The notes beneath the pieces are model-generated. The model had not been told where the DNA came from, did not search any database, and saw only the letters and a program-made list of their open reading frames with translations. This document shows, one piece after another, positions 4,926 to 5,273 of a stretch of DNA of 5,273 bases. The stretch is from an uncultured Cellvibrionales bacterium (GTDB taxonomy: Bacteria > Pseudomonadota > Gammaproteobacteria > Pseudomonadales > UBA7434): NCBI GenBank assembly GCA_937897785.1, contig CALCNB010000257.1, positions 1 through 5,273 on the forward strand. The letters run 5' to 3'. Within the stretch, counting starts at the first letter, position 1; every line of letters begins with the position of its first letter. A program made the translations under genes and the position numbers.

Positions 4926-5273
4926 ATGGCAAAGGTAAAAAAGAAAGCCGCTGCAAAGCGCAAACCAGCAAAAAAAGCTGCTACTAAGAAGAAAGTAGTG
5001 GCTAAAAAGAAAGTAGCTGCTAAAAAGAAAGTAGCTGCTAAAAAGAAAAAAGTAGTGGCTAAGAAGAAAGTAGCAGCCAAAAAGAAAGTAGCAGCTAAGA
5101 AAAAAGTAGCTAAGAAAAAGGTCGTTAAGAAAAAAGCGGCTAAAAAAGTAGCTAAAAAGAAAGTTGCTAAAAAGAAAGTTGCTAAAAAGAAAGTAGCTAA
5201 AAAGAAAGTAGCTAAAAAGAAAGTAGCGAAGAAAAAAGTTGTTAAGAAAAAAGCAGCTAAAAAAGTCGCTAAA
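4926..5273 (+). CDS. Histone H1-like lysine-rich repeat protein (partial, 3' end outside window)
   Basis: The 116 visible codons form one open frame that runs off the window. The protein is 62 Lys, 29 Ala and 21 Val, plus one each of Met, Arg, Pro and Thr. It has no acidic, aromatic or cysteine residue, so it is extremely basic and probably disordered. After MAKVKKKAAAKRKPAKKAA it consists of AKKKVA units (from residue 20), then KKKVA units. This resembles the lysine-rich tails of bacterial H1-like proteins such as Bordetella BpH1, chlamydial Hc2 and the C-terminal part of Pseudomonas AlgP. These bind and compact DNA without sequence specificity, so a nucleoid role is likely. No separate N-terminal domain, signal peptide or membrane segment is seen, unlike AlgP, which has a coiled N-terminal part. 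It has its own strong ribosome binding site and a long AT-rich upstream region. Homology alone is weak because the sequence is low-complexity; a ribosomal or RNA-binding tail is the main alternative. Confidence 0.85.
   Translation, partial: MAKVKKKAAAKRKPAKKAATKKKVVAKKKVAAKKKVAAKKKKVVAKKKVAAKKKVAAKKKVAKKKVVKKKAAKKVAKKKVAKKKVAKKKVAKKKVAKKKVAKKKVVKKKAAKKVAK
4983..5111 (+). repeat. 18-base tandem repeat inside the H1-like gene
   Basis: Seven units, each encoding A/T-KKK-V-A/V, occupy codons 20-62. The fourth unit has one extra lysine codon (21 bases). Units differ mainly at third codon positions and in Val/Ala swaps. The two units at codons 26-37 are identical at the DNA level. Confidence 0.85.
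5106..5273 (+). repeat. Higher-order repeat with a 117-base period
   Basis: Codons 61-77 (5106-5156) and 100-116 (5223-5273) encode the same 17 residues (VAKKKVVKKKAAKKVAK). The two DNA copies differ at five positions, all synonymous. The second copy runs to the window edge, so more copies may follow. Confidence 0.8.
5151..5225 (+). repeat. 15-base tandem repeat, five near-identical copies
   Basis: Five consecutive units of GCTAAAAAGAAAGTW encode AKKKV. The first two end in T and the last three in A; otherwise they are identical. Such uniformity points to recent expansion by slippage or unequal recombination. Confidence 0.9.

Noticed and set aside
4937..4976. Slippery sequences A AAA AAG (4937-4943) and A AAA AAA (4970-4976) in the H1-like frame
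   Set aside because: They fit the -1 frameshift pattern, but the first shift would end after about 14 codons, no stimulatory stem follows, and A-rich heptamers are expected in lysine-repeat genes.
4889..5080. Minus-strand frame rich in Phe, Ala, Leu and Thr (63 residues)
   Set aside because: It is the antisense shadow of the Lys-Ala-Val repeats. The regular pattern follows from the plus-strand codons, and it covers that gene's start and ribosome binding site.
4926..5273. A CRISPR-like array suggested by the regular short repeats
   Set aside because: The repeats are tandem without unique spacers, stay in one reading frame and encode a lysine-rich protein.

Overview
This window is chromosomal DNA from a proteobacterium, most likely a gammaproteobacterium of moderate to low GC. 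The evidence is a monofunctional RelA with a degenerate hydrolase domain, a long two-domain MazG, an adenylate kinase whose key residues keep E. coli numbering, and the order cysM-relA-mazG. That order recalls Pseudomonas-type genomes, where, from memory, rlmD sits between cysM and relA; here it does not. The genus cannot be named from the sequence.

Layout, all confident genes on the + strand. At 1-116 is the 3' end of cysM (cysteine synthase B). A 67-base gap holding a large hairpin follows. relA (184-2430) overlaps mazG (2430-3293) by one base in TAATG, so the two form a translationally coupled pair. From 3294 to 3609 is a spacer with coding-like GC in its first part, a possible extended -10 promoter, inverted repeats and an uncertain minus-strand reading frame. 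adk (3610-4269) has a good ribosome binding site and ends in a strong, probably bidirectional terminator (4278-4311). From 4312 to 4925 there is no recognisable gene. It holds a 71-base inverted-repeat unit, a very AT-rich stretch (about 23% GC at 4441-4800), a candidate sigma70 promoter and a palindrome. At 4926 begins a lysine-alanine-valine repeat protein of the bacterial histone H1-like type, cut off by the window end.

Functionally, relA, mazG and adk all handle nucleotides. RelA makes (p)ppGpp and releases AMP, MazG hydrolyses nucleoside triphosphates to monophosphates, and Adk returns AMP to ADP. The relA-mazG link is a real gene pair. adk is behind a 316-base spacer and probably has its own promoter, so its metabolic link to RelA is an inference. 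The H1-like protein is a separate transcription unit with a very strong ribosome binding site.

I see no CRISPR array, insertion sequence, prophage, defence system, rRNA or tRNA. No clearly new system is visible. The parts most worth a second look are the nested repeats of the H1-like gene with its long AT-rich leader, and the mazG-adk spacer.
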